Shown piece by piece: positions 44,028 to 52,039 of a stretch of DNA of 64,000 bases (position 1 is its first letter; the number at the start of each line of letters is the position of its first letter). Source of the stretch: Pseudomonas orientalis (GTDB lineage Bacteria; Pseudomonadota; Gammaproteobacteria; Pseudomonadales; Pseudomonadaceae); contig NZ_CP094351.1 of assembly GCF_022807995.1 (NCBI RefSeq), positions 775,001 to 839,000 of the forward strand, given 5' to 3'. The position numbers and the translations under genes were made by a program. The notes below the pieces were generated by a model that was not told the origin of the DNA, ran no database searches, and saw only the letters and a program-made list of their open reading frames with translations.

Positions 44028-44826
44028 GGGATTCGGTCGTTTTTGCAACCATCGCTGGCGTATCGGACGGCATCACCTGCGGTCGCCGGGCTTTTTGCAG
44101 CCACCACATTGCTGCGACGCCCGCCAGCGCAATTGAGATGAGCATCACCGCCAATGTGACTTGCCAGAAAAACAGGTCGGATTCGGGCACCATAAATGCC
44201 CCCAGATAGACCAGGCGCTCCCGTTCGATGTAGGCCGCTGCCGGCACAAAAGTCACGGTGAGCTTCTGAGGGTTATTCACGGTGTCTGTCATGCCTGGGA
44301 TGCTGCCGGCAACCAGCCTGCGAACACGTGGACTTATATTGTCAGGTTCCAGTCTTGGATCGTATTTGATAAAGACCGAAGCCGAGGCAGGTTGCACGGG
44401 TTCGCCGGGCGCTATCCTTTCAGGCAGCACGACATGGACACGGGCAATAACGACGCCGTCAATGTTGGATAAGGTAGCCTCCAATTCCTGGGATAATGCG
44501 TAGATGTAACGGGCTCGCTCTTCCAATGGCGTCGAGATGACACCCTCTTTTCGGAAGATCTCGCCCAGCGTCGAGCGTGCAGCCTTTGGCAGTCCGACCG
44601 CTTCCAGCGTTCGTACTGCGCGGGCAATGTCGCTGGATTGGACGCGAACCACGACACCGTCTTTTTCCAACGACTTCTGGGCGCGGATTTGTTTGTCTGC
44701 CAGCGCCGCGATCACATCATTGGCTTCCTGCTCGGACAATTGCCGGTAAAGATCAATGCGCTCCCCGCAGCCGCTCAGTAACAACGTCAGCGCGAGGAGT
44801 AAACAAGTGAGGTGGCGGTTGCGCAT
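44020..44826 (-). CDS. hrcJ: HrcJ/RscJ (SctJ), inner-membrane ring lipoprotein
   Basis: 268 aa lipoprotein with lipobox LLSGC (Cys20) and the family start ERIDLYRQLSEQEANDVIAA. Two periplasmic ring-building domains are joined by a linker, and a C-terminal membrane span lies at about residues 216-240 (FFWQVTLAVMLISIALAGV). Together with HrpQ it makes the inner-membrane ring. Full length for the YscJ/PrgK family. Seven bases separate it from hrpB. Confidence 0.95.
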   Translation of the reverse strand: MRNRHLTCLLLALTLLLSGCGERIDLYRQLSEQEANDVIAALADKQIRAQKSLEKDGVVVRVQSSDIARAVRTLEAVGLPKAARSTLGEIFRKEGVISTPLEERARYIYALSQELEATLSNIDGVVIARVHVVLPERIAPGEPVQPASASVFIKYDPRLEPDNISPRVRRLVAGSIPGMTDTVNNPQKLTVTFVPAAAYIERERLVYLGAFMVPESDLFFWQVTLAVMLISIALAGVAAMWWLQKARRPQVMPSDTPAMVAKTTESHA

Positions 44827-44833
44827 ACACGAC

Positions 44834-45199
44834 CTACTGAAGATTGGTGGTTTTTTCTATCATCGAGGAACAGTGTTTTATGATCTTGACCGCCACGGTC
44901 AGTATTTCTTTACTCTCGACCAAGGCCTGCGGAACCTGAGCTGACTTAATGGAATAGTCCTTCTTGACCAAGTCGTTCAGACCTTTGGAGGCAGCGTCAA
45001 ATTTCTGCTTCAAGTGAACGGATTGTTCAGCCAGGAAATGCGTGCCAATGGCAGGTGCTCCCTGCCTGACAGGTTCGCCGACGGCCAACTCGGAGGAAAA
45101 AAAATGGCTGTCCAGCGAGGAGGTGCTGGAGGCGGTCGTTATTCCATTTTCCTGGGTGGCCATTCGAGTCTCTGGTGCCCACTCAATTTTAGAGATCAT
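44834..45199 (-). CDS. hrpB: HrpB/RspB (SctI-like), inner rod protein
   Basis: 121 aa. The N-terminal half is Ser/Thr-rich and probably flexible; the C-terminal half is helical (VHLKQKFDAASKGLNDLVKK and on), as expected for inner-rod subunits. GGAG lies 6 bases before the ATG at 45199. In P. syringae the harpin gene hrpZ lies between hrpA and hrpB; here only 74 bases separate them. Size matches HrpB of about 124 aa. Confidence 0.82.
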   Translation of the reverse strand: MISKIEWAPETRMATQENGITTASSTSSLDSHFFSSELAVGEPVRQGAPAIGTHFLAEQSVHLKQKFDAASKGLNDLVKKDYSIKSAQVPQALVESKEILTVAVKIIKHCSSMIEKTTNLQ

Positions 45200-45273
45200 A
45201 GGAAGCTCCGTGAGTACTAGTGGGGGAGAGAACTGCCTCCTGGAAACAACAAAGGAGGCAGTAAGTCTGGCGT

Positions 45274-45459
45274 TTAGGCTTTCGCCTGACCGATTTGCTG
45301 CATCACTTTGTTTGAATATTCCATATCAATACCGTCTTTCGTCTGTTTAAGGTTTTGCGCATTTTTTTCTCGCATCAGCTGATCACTTATTGCTTTCGTC
45401 GTCGTGTTGTCAACGCCGCCGCCGAATGACTGAAAAGGGTTACCAATAGGATTAGACAT
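45274..45459 (-). CDS. hrpA: HrpA-like T3SS pilin, short form
   Basis: 61 aa. A Gly/Asn/Pro N-terminus (MSNPIGNPFQSFGGG) is followed by one long polar helix (KAISDQLMREKNAQNLKQ) ending in Ala. This is the build of short Hrp pilins, nearer in size to the approximately 65 aa Erwinia HrpA than to the approximately 110 aa P. syringae form. It is the first gene of the hrpA-hrpB-hrcJ-hrpD-hrpE operon, 88 bases after a perfect hrp box. The start is ATG 45459; the frame is open 13 codons upstream. Pilins diverge fast, so the call depends on size and position. Confidence 0.75.
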   Translation of the reverse strand: MSNPIGNPFQSFGGGVDNTTTKAISDQLMREKNAQNLKQTKDGIDMEYSNKVMQQIGQAKA

Positions 45460-45546
45460 AGTGAGTACCTTTACTGATAGCGTAGGTTGATGGCACATCA
45501 GGCGGGTATTCCTGCCTGATAGCTAGCGAGCTGAAGCTCGTGAAAT

Positions 45547-45575
45547 ATGTGGCAAAGTAACGCCAGAAGGTTCCT
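45547..45575 (-). promoter_or_regulatory. hrp box of the hrpA operon
   Basis: Minus strand GGAACC-N16-CCACATA, a perfect consensus HrpL promoter, leaving an 80-90 base leader before the hrpA start codon. Confidence 0.96.
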
Positions 45576-45617
45576 AAATCAGGATTTCAAGATGTTTCTA
45601 TGCATATGTAACAGTTT

Positions 45618-46538
45618 TCAATCCAGACAGCGCAATATGTTCAGGTGCTTCAATCGATAATAGAGTGTTCGCTTGGACGTTCCGAGCTCTAATGCTGCAC
45701 GCTCCACGCAGTAGTCATGGCGTTTTAGCGCGGCTTCTATGAGCGTTTTTTCTATTTGTTGCAGTCTTCCCCTCAAACTTTGCGAATTCTCATCCCCTGC
45801 GGGCTCGCAAAGTGGCGTCAGTCCCAGCACAAAACGTTTGGCGGCAGATCGCAGCTCGCGTATGTTGCCAAGCCAGGTATGGCATAGCAGTTGCTGAATT
45901 AATGCGCCGGATGGTGTTGGCGCGGTGTAATTAAAATGTTCTGCCTCCTGGCGAACCATACTCAAAAACAGTGGGATAATTCGTTCCTGTCGGTCTCGTA
46001 GAGGCGTTAGATTGATGCTGACGACATTGAGGCGGTAATAGAGGTCGCGCCGAAAGGTGCCGCGTTCGACCATGTCGCCAAGTGATTGTTGGGCAGATGC
46101 AATGACGCGCATATCAACGGGGATAAAGCGCGTCGAGCCCAGTCGTTCGACACCCCGAGATTCCAGTACACGCAAAAGTTTCGCTTGCAGCGACAGCGGC
46201 ATACTGTCGACCTCATCCAGATACAGAGTGCCCAAGTGAGCGGCCTCGATGAACCCCGCACGGGATTGGACCGCACCGGTGTAGGCGCCACTGTTCACAC
46301 CGAATAACTGGCCTTCCGCGAGGCTTTCGGGAATGGCGGCACAGTTCACGGCAACGAAGTTGCCCTGACGGCCGGATAAACGATGAATTTGTTGGGCCAG
46401 TGTGTCTTTGCCCGTGCCGGTTTCACCCAGTAACAGAATGTCTATTTTAAGAGGAGCCGTGCTCTTTAGAGTTTGTTCAATGTCTGTACTTTCAATGAGT
46501 GGGTGGGCAACTTCGCTGTCCTTTTGAAGGGCCGCCAT
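45618..46538 (-). CDS. rspR: HrpS/RspR-type sigma-54 enhancer-binding protein
   Basis: 306 aa AAA+ activator of sigma-54 RNA polymerase. Walker A GETGTGKD is at 38-45, the sigma-54 contact loop GAYTGA at 84-89 (Tyr for the more common Phe), Walker B GTLYLDEVD near 105, and a Fis-type helix-turn-helix closes the C-terminus (ERAALELGTSKRTLYYRL). There is no N-terminal receiver domain, as in HrpR and HrpS, so activity is set by partners such as HrpV and not by phosphorylation. P. syringae has two such genes; here only one. The expected target is the hrpL promoter at 29075-29092. Confidence 0.93.
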   Translation of the reverse strand: MAALQKDSEVAHPLIESTDIEQTLKSTAPLKIDILLLGETGTGKDTLAQQIHRLSGRQGNFVAVNCAAIPESLAEGQLFGVNSGAYTGAVQSRAGFIEAAHLGTLYLDEVDSMPLSLQAKLLRVLESRGVERLGSTRFIPVDMRVIASAQQSLGDMVERGTFRRDLYYRLNVVSINLTPLRDRQERIIPLFLSMVRQEAEHFNYTAPTPSGALIQQLLCHTWLGNIRELRSAAKRFVLGLTPLCEPAGDENSQSLRGRLQQIEKTLIEAALKRHDYCVERAALELGTSKRTLYYRLKHLNILRCLD

Positions 46539-46796
46539 GATGTGAGTGCTCCGTTGTTGCGTTCAAATCGTTGTTGATGGGGCTGCCTGTAAGTTCGGGC
46601 CACTGGAACGTAAATGATAAGGAGAGTATGGGGGATTGAATAAGAAAAGTGATCTGGTTGTGATAGAAATCAAGGTGAGCGAAATGTATGTCTTGTGCAA
46701 GCCTTTTTCTCATTAGAGGGTGGGATGTTGAGTAGGATAAGTCTTAAACTTTAACTTTTGCTATTTATAAGTATTGAAAGTGGAAGTAGCACCCAC
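46539..46796. other. AT-rich gap upstream of the enhancer-binding protein gene
   Basis: No gene is visible. The stretch is clearly more A+T rich than the flanking core genes and marks the right edge of the accessory block. It must contain the promoter of the enhancer-binding protein gene; I see no hrp box or convincing sigma-54 site in it. Confidence 0.6.
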
Positions 46797-46827
46797 AAAA
46801 AAGCCGATGCATTGCATCGGCTTTTTC
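46797..46827. terminator. Intrinsic terminator after ychF
   Basis: GCCGATGC / GCATCGGC stem (46803-46810 with 46814-46821), three-base loop, A-run on the left and T-run on the right. It serves the minus-strand ychF gene and could also work from the other side. Confidence 0.92.
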
Positions 46828-46851
46828 TTACATATGAAGTTGCGTTGCGGC

Positions 46852-47952
46852 TTATACGTTGAACCTGAAGTGCATCACATCACCATCCTTGACAATGTAT
46901 TCCTTACCTTCCAAGCGCCACTTACCGGCTTCCTTGGCACCGGCCTCACCCTTGTACTGGATGAAGTCGTTGTAAGCGATCACCTCGGCACGGATAAAGC
47001 CTTTTTCAAAGTCGGTGTGGATCACGCCAGCAGCCTGTGGCGCGGTGGCACCGACCTTCACGGTCCACGCGCGCACTTCTTCTACACCGGCGGTGAAATA
47101 GGTCTGCAGGTGCAGCATTTCGTAACCGGCGCGGATCACGCGGTTCAGGCCAGGCTCTTCCAGGCCCAGGGCCTCGAGGAACATGTCTTTTTCTTCGCCA
47201 TCGTCCAGCTCGGCGATTTCCGCTTCAATCTTGTTGCATACCGGTACAACGATCGCACCTTCTTCGTCGGCGATGGCTTTGACCACATCCAGCAGCGGAT
47301 TGTTTTCGAAGCCGTCTTCAGCAACGTTGGCGATGTACATTACCGGCTTGGTGGTCAGCAGGTGGAAGCCCTTGATTACCGCTTTTTCGTCGGTGCTCAT
47401 GTTCTTCATCAAGCTGCGCGCAGGCTTGCCTTCGGTGAAGTGAGCGATCAACTGCTCCAGCAGGCCCTTCTGGACCACTGCATCCTTGTCACCGCCCTTG
47501 GCGTTACGCGCGACTTTCTGCAGTTGCTTTTCGCAGCTGTCGAGGTCGGCGAAGATCAGTTCCAGGTCGATAATCTCGATGTCGCGCTTGGGGTCGACGC
47601 TGTTGGAGACATGAATCACGTTCTCGTCTTCAAAGCAGCGGACCACGTGGGCGATGGCATCGGTCTCACGGATGTTGGCGAGGAACTTGTTGCCCAGGCC
47701 TTCACCTTTCGAGGCGCCGGCTACCAGGCCGGCAATGTCGACGAATTCCATGGTGGTCGGCAGGATGCGCTTGGGGTTGACGATGGCCGCCAACGCCGCC
47801 AGGCGCGGGTCAGGCATGGCCACGATACCGCTGTTGGGCTCGATGGTGCAGAAGGGGAAGTTCTCCGCTGCGATACCGGACTTGGTCAGGGCGTTGAACA
47901 GGGTGGATTTGCCGACGTTGGGAAGGCCGACGATGCCGCAATTGAATCCCAT
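46852..47952 (-). CDS. ychF: YchF, ribosome-associated Obg-family ATPase
   Basis: 366 aa. The G-domain P-loop [15 protein letters not shown] is near the N-terminus, a coiled-coil insertion follows (about residues 130-200), and a C-terminal TGS domain ends in [11 protein letters not shown]. YchF/OLA1 proteins bind ribosomes and prefer ATP over GTP. The gene directly follows pth on the same strand, a pairing found across gammaproteobacteria. Its start begins the right core block. Confidence 0.97.
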   Translation of the reverse strand: MGFNCGIVGLPNVGKSTLFNALTKSGIAAENFPFCTIEPNSGIVAMPDPRLAALAAIVNPKRILPTTMEFVDIAGLVAGASKGEGLGNKFLANIRETDAIAHVVRCFEDENVIHVSNSVDPKRDIEIIDLELIFADLDSCEKQLQKVARNAKGGDKDAVVQKGLLEQLIAHFTEGKPARSLMKNMSTDEKAVIKGFHLLTTKPVMYIANVAEDGFENNPLLDVVKAIADEEGAIVVPVCNKIEAEIAELDDGEEKDMFLEALGLEEPGLNRVIRAGYEMLHLQTYFTAGVEEVRAWTVKVGATAPQAAGVIHTDFEKGFIRAEVIAYNDFIQYKGEAGAKEAGKWRLEGKEYIVKDGDVMHFRFNV

Positions 47953-47973
47953 GGTGTTTCCCCTCGGTAAAAG

Positions 47974-48558
47974 TCAGGCCTTCTGGCTGTGCAGGTTTTT
48001 CATCGCACGGTTCCATTCACCGGCGAAGATATCCGGCAGCACGCCGAGGGCAAAATCGATGCTGGCATCGAGTTTTTCCTGTTCGGCGCGTGGCGCACGA
48101 CCCAGGACGAAATTTGAAACCATACTGGCAACGCCTGGGTGGCCAATGCCGAGCCGCAGACGGTAGAAATTATTCTGATTACCCAGCTGCGCGATGATGT
48201 CGCGCAGGCCATTGTGCCCACCATGCCCGCCGCCCAACTTGAGTTTGGCAACGCCGGGTGGCAGGTCCAGTTCGTCATGGGCCACCAGGATTTCTTCGGG
48301 CTTGATCCGGAAGAATCCCGCAAGCGCCGCGACAGCCTGGCCGCTGCGGTTCATGTAGGTGGTGGGAATCAGCAGACGAACATCCTGACCCTGGTGCGAG
48401 AAACGCCCGGTCAGGCCAAAATATTTGCGATCGGCCACAAGGTTGATGCCTTGGGCGTGGGCGATGCGCTCAACAAAAAGGGCCCCCGCGTTATGCCGGG
48501 TCTGTTCGTATTCGGCGCCTGGATTTCCCAGGCCAACGATCAGTTTGATGGCAGTCAC
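47974..48558 (-). CDS. pth: Peptidyl-tRNA hydrolase
   Basis: 194 aa enzyme that releases peptides from stalled peptidyl-tRNA. Motifs: [20 protein letters not shown] at the start (with the catalytic His of TRHNAG), [10 protein letters not shown] and [13 protein letters not shown]. The start is GTG 48558, with AAGGAAGGG upstream; this gives the standard 194 residues. The frame is open 23 codons further and was not used. It lies between rplY and ychF on one strand, probably a single transcription unit. Confidence 0.97.
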   Translation of the reverse strand: MTAIKLIVGLGNPGAEYEQTRHNAGALFVERIAHAQGINLVADRKYFGLTGRFSHQGQDVRLLIPTTYMNRSGQAVAALAGFFRIKPEEILVAHDELDLPPGVAKLKLGGGHGGHNGLRDIIAQLGNQNNFYRLRLGIGHPGVASMVSNFVLGRAPRAEQEKLDASIDFALGVLPDIFAGEWNRAMKNLHSQKA

Positions 48559-48725
48559 GACAGGGGCCCTTCCTTTGGAGTTGTGGATAACATCGCCTGA
48601 CTTGAGTGCGGCGAAAGTGGACAACATTACATCATTTACTCAAGAGTAAACGCCGCGTTATCGCCCGCTTTCTCGCTACGTTTCGGTCCGCGATGTTTCC
48701 TCAAGCTCCTTCGTTACAGAGCGTA

Positions 48726-49328
48726 TTACTCTGCAGCGGGTTCGCCAGCTTCATCTTCAGCTACAACACGTGGCGCGTGGACGTTGGCAACAGCCTTGTC
48801 GTCGTTGTGAGCCAGTGCAACGAACTCAACGCCTTTAGGGGCCTTGAGGTCGGACAGGTGAATGATGGTGCCGATTTCAGCAGCCGACAGGTCGACTTCG
48901 ATGAACTCAGGCAGGTCTTTCGGCAAGCAGGTCACTTCGATCTCGGTGGTGGTGTGGGAAACAACACCGCCTTTCTTGACCGGCGCTTCTTCACCCACAA
49001 AGTGCACAGGCACGATAGCGGTCAGTTTCTGGCCAGCTACAACGCGAACGAAGTCAGCGTGCATGATGAACTGCTTGGAAGGGTGACGCTGCATCGCTTT
49101 AACGATCACGTTCTGCTTGGCGCCATCGACGTTCAGTTCGATAACGTGGCTGTAGGCCGCTTCGTTTTCGAACAGCTTGGCGATTTCCTTGGCCAGAATG
49201 GTCACGGATTCAGCAGGCTTGTTACCACCGTAGACAACGGCTGGGATGTTGGCGGCGTGACGCAGGCGGCGGCTCGCACCTTTCCCCAGGTCAGTACGCG
49301 CTTGGGCGTTCAGAGTAAAATCGTTCAT
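48726..49328 (-). CDS. rplY: 50S ribosomal protein L25/Ctc (long form)
   Basis: 200 aa. The N-terminal L25 domain ([20 protein letters not shown]...) binds 5S rRNA, and a C-terminal TL5/Ctc beta domain follows, with an acidic tail. The length is that of the CTC form, not the 94 aa E. coli L25. The start is ATG 49328, the known N-terminus of the family. The reading frame is open up to 49523, crossing the prs terminator, and that extension is not coding. Confidence 0.96.
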   Translation of the reverse strand: MNDFTLNAQARTDLGKGASRRLRHAANIPAVVYGGNKPAESVTILAKEIAKLFENEAAYSHVIELNVDGAKQNVIVKAMQRHPSKQFIMHADFVRVVAGQKLTAIVPVHFVGEEAPVKKGGVVSHTTTEIEVTCLPKDLPEFIEVDLSAAEIGTIIHLSDLKAPKGVEFVALAHNDDKAVANVHAPRVVAEDEAGEPAAE

Positions 49329-49392
49329 GTTGTATCTCCAAAATAGCCATGATCGAGGGGCGTTTGCGACCAGCGCCGAACTCGATATGGGC

Positions 49393-49435
49393 AAAAAAGC
49401 CCCGCCCCAGCGGAATGCTGGGGCGGGGCGCTTTT
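49393..49435 (-). terminator. GC-rich terminator or attenuator between prs and rplY
   Basis: A 13-pair stem (399-411 with 417-429 of this 49 kb interval, GCCCCGCCCCAGC / GCTGGGGCGGGGC) with a five-base loop and a run of six T on the minus strand. It lies in the 136-base gap after prs and 65 bases before rplY. Confidence 0.9.
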
Positions 49436-49464
49436 CGTCAGTGAGTGATCCGCAGGTATGACCC

Positions 49465-50406
49465 TTAGCGGAACATCGCGCTGATCGATTCTTCGTTGCT
49501 GATGCGGCGAACCGCTTCGGCAACTACCGGTGCGATATCCAGTTGACGGATACGCGAACAGGCTTGAGCTGCAGCGGACAACGGGATGGTGTTAGTCACC
49601 ACCAGTTCGTCCAGCATGGAATTCTCGATGTTCTCGATCGCTCGGCCCGACAGCACAGGGTGCGTGCAGTAGGCGAAGACTTTTGCGGCACCGTGCTCTT
49701 TCAAGGCTTTCGCCGCATGGCACAGGGTGCCGGCGGTGTCGACCATGTCATCAACCAGAATACAGGTACGCCCTTCGACATCACCGATGATATGCATCAC
49801 TTCAGAGTGATTGGCTTTCTCGCGGCGTTTGTCGATGATCCCGAGGTCCACGCCCAGGGATTTGGCAACAGCCCGTGCACGCACGACGCCACCAATGTCC
49901 GGGGACACAATCATCAGGTTTTCAAAGCGCTGGTCTTCGATGTCATCCACCAGAACGGGGGAGCCGTAGATGTTGTCTACCGGAATATCGAAGAATCCCT
50001 GGATCTGGTCAGCGTGCAGGTCAACCGTGAGCACACGGTCGATACCTACCACGGTCAGCATGTCAGCAACGACTTTCGCGCTGATGGCCACACGTGCGGA
50101 ACGCGGACGGCGATCCTGACGGGCATAACCAAAGTAAGGGATTACAGCTGTGATTCGAGTCGCTGAGGAGCGGCGGAAGGCATCAGCCATCACGACGAGT
50201 TCCATCAGGTTATCGTTGGTCGGAGCGCAGGTCGGCTGGATAATGAAGACGTCTTTACCGCGAACGTTTTCATTGATCTCGGCTGTAATTTCGCCGTCGG
50301 AGAATTTACCGACAGAGATGTCACCGAGAGGGATATGCAGCTGACGTACGACACGTCGAGCCAGATCGGGGTTGGCATTCCCCGTAAAGACCATCATCTT
50401 GGACAC
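49465..50406 (-). CDS. prs: Ribose-phosphate pyrophosphokinase
   Basis: 313 aa enzyme making PRPP from ribose-5-phosphate and ATP for purine, pyrimidine, His, Trp and NAD synthesis. Motifs: [20 protein letters not shown] near residues 37-56, YFGYARQDR and the PRPP-binding [14 protein letters not shown]. Length matches class I Prs. It is preceded by tRNA-Gln and ispE on the same strand, the usual pseudomonad order. Confidence 0.97.
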   Translation of the reverse strand: MSKMMVFTGNANPDLARRVVRQLHIPLGDISVGKFSDGEITAEINENVRGKDVFIIQPTCAPTNDNLMELVVMADAFRRSSATRITAVIPYFGYARQDRRPRSARVAISAKVVADMLTVVGIDRVLTVDLHADQIQGFFDIPVDNIYGSPVLVDDIEDQRFENLMIVSPDIGGVVRARAVAKSLGVDLGIIDKRREKANHSEVMHIIGDVEGRTCILVDDMVDTAGTLCHAAKALKEHGAAKVFAYCTHPVLSGRAIENIENSMLDELVVTNTIPLSAAAQACSRIRQLDIAPVVAEAVRRISNEESISAMFR

Positions 50407-50452
50407 GCGCAGTACCTAGAGGCTGAGGGTAACCTGGATGAGTATTAGAAAA

Positions 50453-50527
50453 TGGCAGGGGCGGCTGGATTCGAACCAACGCATGGCAGGATCAAAACCT
50501 GCTGCCTTACCGCTTGGCGACGCCCCT
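50453..50527 (-). tRNA. tRNA-Gln(UUG)
   Basis: A 75-base cloverleaf with encoded CCA. Acceptor stem AGGGGCG/CGCCCCT, anticodon loop TTTTGAT (anticodon TTG), T loop GGTTCGAATCC. It lies between ispE and prs on the minus strand. Confidence 0.96.
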
Positions 50528-50564
50528 GTATCTGTTGCAACGAGTGCCTAACACTCGATTCCTT

Positions 50565-51416
50565 TTAGAGCAGATTTTGCAGCTTGCGATGCAACATCGA
50601 AACGTTGCTTCCCTTTGCTACAAACCCTGTAAGGGTCTCTGTAAGAAGGGCCGAGACTTTATCAGCTTCAGCTTTGCTTGGGAAGCCCCCAAACACACAA
50701 CTTCCAGTTCCGGTTAATTTTGCTTCGGTAAATTTACCTAACAAATTCAAAGCGTTACGTACTTCTGGATAACGCCTTGCTACAACCGGTAAGCAGTCAT
50801 TTCGACTGTTTCCCTTGGGAACGGGGCGCACTTTAATGGGAGAAGAGTTACGTGTCAACAACGGATCTGAAAAAATTTCTGCTGTACTTACAGATACTTG
50901 CGGCACAAGCACGAGATACCACGGCTCTTCGGGGTCTACAGGGGTCAGTTTCTCTCCCACACCCTCAGCAAATGCGGCATGCCCACGCACGAAAACCGGG
51001 ACGTCAGCACCGAGCGTGAGGCCCAGTGCAGCCAGGCGATCCTGGTCCCAGCCCAATTGCCACAAGTGGTTGAGCCCAAGCAATGTGGTCGCGGCATTTG
51101 AGCTGCCCCCACCGATACCGCCGCCCATGGGCAGGACTTTATCGATCCAGATATCGATGCCGAGTTGGCAGCCGGATTGCTGCTGAAGATTTTTCGCCGC
51201 TTTCACGATCAGGTTGCTGTCGTGGGGCACGCCTGCGAATTCGGTGTGCAGCTTGATCACGCCATCGTCACGCACGGCGAACGTCAATTCATCGCCGTAA
51301 TCGAGAAATTGAAACAGCGTCTGCAGCTCGTGGTAGCCGTCTTCGCGACGGCCCAGGATGTGCAGCATCAGATTGAGTTTGGCGGGGGAGGGCAGCGTGA
51401 GTTTTGCGGCAGTCAC
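50565..51416 (-). CDS. ispE: 4-diphosphocytidyl-2-C-methyl-D-erythritol kinase
   Basis: 283 aa GHMP kinase of the non-mevalonate isoprenoid pathway; phosphorylates CDP-methylerythritol. The N-terminal [20 protein letters not shown] motif and the ATP-binding loop [18 protein letters not shown] (about residues 92-110) are intact; [11 protein letters not shown] is near the C-terminus. It overlaps neither neighbour but lies one base from lolB, so the two are co-transcribed. Its leftward 3' end meets tRNA-Gln. Confidence 0.97.
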   Translation of the reverse strand: MTAAKLTLPSPAKLNLMLHILGRREDGYHELQTLFQFLDYGDELTFAVRDDGVIKLHTEFAGVPHDSNLIVKAAKNLQQQSGCQLGIDIWIDKVLPMGGGIGGGSSNAATTLLGLNHLWQLGWDQDRLAALGLTLGADVPVFVRGHAAFAEGVGEKLTPVDPEEPWYLVLVPQVSVSTAEIFSDPLLTRNSSPIKVRPVPKGNSRNDCLPVVARRYPEVRNALNLLGKFTEAKLTGTGSCVFGGFPSKAEADKVSALLTETLTGFVAKGSNVSMLHRKLQNLL

Positions 51417-51417
51417 G

Positions 51418-52035
51418 TTATTGCCCCAGCTTGCGCGGTTGCCAGTCCTTGATCACCAGCGTGACGTCAAGGTCGGTGCCGTGCAGCTTGATGCGTTCGG
51501 GCAGCCAGTAACCGTTCTGTTGCACATAGCTCAGGTACTCGACCTGCCAGCCATCCTGCTCCAGGGAGGCCAGGCGACTGTCGCCATTGAGGCTCAGGCG
51601 GCTTTTGCTGTCCGGCGCCGGGAGTCCCCGCACCCACCAAACCAGGTGCGATACGGGCAGTTTCCAGCCGATCTGCTGTTCCAGCAGTTCTTCCGGGGAG
51701 GTTGCTTCGTAGCGGCCCTGGTTGGCCACTTCAAGGCTCACTTGCCCCGGTCGGCCGGTCAGGCGGGCCGCACCGCGACCCAGTGGGCCGGAGAGGCGAA
51801 TATCGTAGTAATCCTGTCGTTGCAGCCAGAACAAGGTGCCGCTGCCGGAGTCCTTCGGCGCGCGCACCCCGACCTTACCTTCGATCTGCCAGCCGTCGAT
51901 GCTGCTGAGCTGGTCCTTGTGCTGTTGCCATTGTGCCGGGTTGCCCTGGCCTTCAACGGATTCGCGTGAACCAAAACCCGCACAACCGGCGAGCAGGGCG
52001 ATGAAACTGAAAACGATAACGTGGCGCAAAAACAT
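51418..52035 (-). CDS. lolB: LolB, outer-membrane lipoprotein receptor
   Basis: 205 aa lipoprotein with lipobox LLAGC (Cys18). It accepts lipoproteins from LolA and inserts them into the outer membrane. Family segments [12 protein letters not shown] (about residues 50-62), [21 protein letters not shown] and the C-terminal [18 protein letters not shown] are visible. It lies four bases after the TPR lipoprotein gene and one base before ispE. Confidence 0.95.
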   Translation of the reverse strand: MFLRHVIVFSFIALLAGCAGFGSRESVEGQGNPAQWQQHKDQLSSIDGWQIEGKVGVRAPKDSGSGTLFWLQRQDYYDIRLSGPLGRGAARLTGRPGQVSLEVANQGRYEATSPEELLEQQIGWKLPVSHLVWWVRGLPAPDSKSRLSLNGDSRLASLEQDGWQVEYLSYVQQNGYWLPERIKLHGTDLDVTLVIKDWQPRKLGQ

Positions 52036-52039
52036 AAGC

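Noticed and set aside
46774..47970. A 398 aa plus-strand frame
   Set aside because: Antisense to ychF and running through the ychF terminator.
49329..49523. A 65-codon N-terminal extension of L25
   Set aside because: It passes through the prs terminator and into prs; the conserved L25 N-terminus starts at 49328.
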